This document shows, in pieces, positions 6,464-7,434 of a DNA stretch of 7,434 bases (the first letter of the stretch is position 1; each line of letters begins with the position of its first letter). Source of the DNA: Alphaproteobacteria bacterium UBA4588 (GTDB lineage: Bacteria; Pseudomonadota; Alphaproteobacteria; Puniceispirillales; Puniceispirillaceae); contig DGJU01000051.1 of the NCBI GenBank assembly GCA_002387605.1, forward strand, positions 559 through 7,992, written 5' to 3'. The notes under the pieces were generated by a model, which was given only the letters and a program-made list of their open reading frames with translations, searched no databases and was not told the DNA's origin. Both the position numbers and the translations under genes were made by a program.

Positions 6464-7434
6464 ATGATGATTGCGGCCCTCATTCAGAAAGTTGATGCGG
6501 CTCAAACATGTCATAATAGCCTGACAGACAGACAATGGCTGCAGCCGCTATCCGGGCGCTGGTATGTGATAGCTGTTATTATTGCGACGAGCATTGCTGC
6601 TTATATGAATTATTATGTGCGTGCGAGCCAATATGATATTTGGCAGCAAAATCCTGAGATATTTGCTTTGGATGACGGAATGCAGCTCTTTACAACAGCT
6701 GATGCGGGCTATTTTATTGGCTTGGCACAGTCGATTAAACGCGATGGGAATTTTCAGACCTTTAATGAAAAGCGACTCTATCCTACAAACATAAACAGCA
6801 TGCAGCTTGCCTCGCCGCCAGCATCTATTTTCGACGCACCGCTTCTCTCTTCTCTCATTGCGATTGTTGCAGATGGTTATTCTTCCAAAGCGCTTCTGAA
6901 AGCGGCTCATTGGCTAATTCCTGTGACCGCGGCAGTCACAGCCCTGTTTATTGTTTTTGCTTTTGGCTCAGTTGGTTACTGGCTGGAGGGCGCTCTGGCT
7001 GCTGCAGGTGGGGGATTGTCGCTTGCCTATATGACGCGTTCTGGTGCGGGGCGGATTGATACAGACCAGCTAAATCTCGGTTTTTTCTATCTCATGTTCG
7101 GGCTAGTTATTTTTGCTGCCCGCGCAAAATCATTGCGTACCTCACTTGCCCTTGCGGTGCTTGCAGGTGCTGTGATGTGGGTTTTTAATTGGTGGTATGC
7201 CAAACCTCTGTTTGGTTGGGCCTTTCTGATTGCGCTGGTATGGCTGTCTGCTGTGTGTCACCGAGACTGGAAGCGCAGCTTTTATCAAGCAGCTCTTTTC
7301 TGTCTGCTAAGTGGCCTTTTGTGGGGTAATATCGGGATTGGTCAGGGCTATTACCTCTCAGAATTAGGGTTTGGTGGGCTTGTCTTCCCTAATTCCTTTG
7401 TAACGATTACAGAGCTTACCGTTCTGCCTTTTCT
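6464..7434 (+). CDS. PglB/STT3-family oligosaccharyltransferase (3' end outside window)
   Basis: I translated this by hand; 323 codons are open to the window edge. STT3/PglB enzymes move a lipid-linked oligosaccharide onto asparagine of acceptor proteins at the periplasmic face. Residues 33-51 form the first membrane helix. A periplasmic loop follows with TTADAGYF, whose D80 fits the catalytic Asp of PglB (TTNDGY in Campylobacter). MTRSGAGRIDTDQLNL (190-205) parallels NRTMSGYYDTDML of PglB and holds the DxD at D199/D201. FNWWYAKPLFGW (241-252) parallels the WWYPS helix. TITE at 314-317 fits the bacterial TIxE motif with its catalytic Glu. The WWDYG motif would be beyond the window. GGAG (6455-6458) lies five bases before ATG 6464; ATG 6467 is also possible. 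The upstream epimerase on the same strand suggests a glycan locus. A distant GT-C glycosyltransferase is the main alternative. Confidence 0.82.
   Translation, partial: MMIAALIQKVDAAQTCHNSLTDRQWLQPLSGRWYVIAVIIATSIAAYMNYYVRASQYDIWQQNPEIFALDDGMQLFTTADAGYFIGLAQSIKRDGNFQTFNEKRLYPTNINSMQLASPPASIFDAPLLSSLIAIVADGYSSKALLKAAHWLIPVTAAVTALFIVFAFGSVGYWLEGALAAAGGGLSLAYMTRSGAGRIDTDQLNLGFFYLMFGLVIFAARAKSLRTSLALAVLAGAVMWVFNWWYAKPLFGWAFLIALVWLSAVCHRDWKRSFYQAALFCLLSGLLWGNIGIGQGYYLSELGFGGLVFPNSFVTITELTVLPF

Noticed and set aside
6406..6530. CTGTCTG after the epimerase and CAGACAG near the start of the next gene, as a possible long-range inverted pair.
   Set aside because: Seven bases over more than 100 bp is expected by chance, and one arm is in coding sequence.
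6548..6910. A 120-codon open frame on the minus strand.
   Set aside because: It lies antisense within the oligosaccharyltransferase gene, whose frame shows family motifs; the minus-strand product has no recognisable domain.
1..7434. CRISPR arrays, tRNAs, insertion sequences, riboswitch-like leaders.
   Set aside because: Reading both strands by eye found no regular direct repeats, cloverleaf-like segments, transposase motifs or long structured leaders.

Overview
The window looks like a piece of a Gram-negative bacterial chromosome of moderate GC. An alphaproteobacterium, possibly marine and SAR116-like, is my guess from protein style. There is no rRNA or other marker gene to settle it. Six protein genes are supported, two of them cut by the window edges. 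No RNA genes, insertion sequences or CRISPR arrays were seen.

Left part, minus strand (1-3232): a livJ-livH-livM type high-affinity ABC importer. It has a periplasmic type I binding protein, then two LivH/LivM permeases that overlap by one base (TAATG). The ATPase genes (livG, livF) are not in the window and would be expected past position 1. A 12-bp hairpin followed by a T-rich tract lies between livJ and livH and looks like an attenuator that would keep the binding protein in excess. Upstream of livJ is a cluster of TGGAAA/TTTCCA half-sites that looks like an operator.

Middle, minus strand (3396-5144): a TauD/TfdA-type Fe(II)/2-oxoglutarate dioxygenase followed 21 bases later by a ten-helix EamA/DMT transporter, probably one transcript. 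The substrates are unknown.

Right part, plus strand (5387-7434), divergent from the dioxygenase: a UDP-glucuronate 4-epimerase (CapI/LpsL type), then a membrane protein cut by the window end. The visible 323 residues of that protein carry the signature residues of a PglB/STT3 oligosaccharyltransferase: an early Asp (D80), a DxD in a PglB-like context (199-201), a WWY segment, and a bacterial TIxE motif (314-317). The epimerase would supply UDP-galacturonate and the last gene would transfer a lipid-linked glycan to protein. This suggests the start of a general protein N-glycosylation locus and is the most interesting part of the window.
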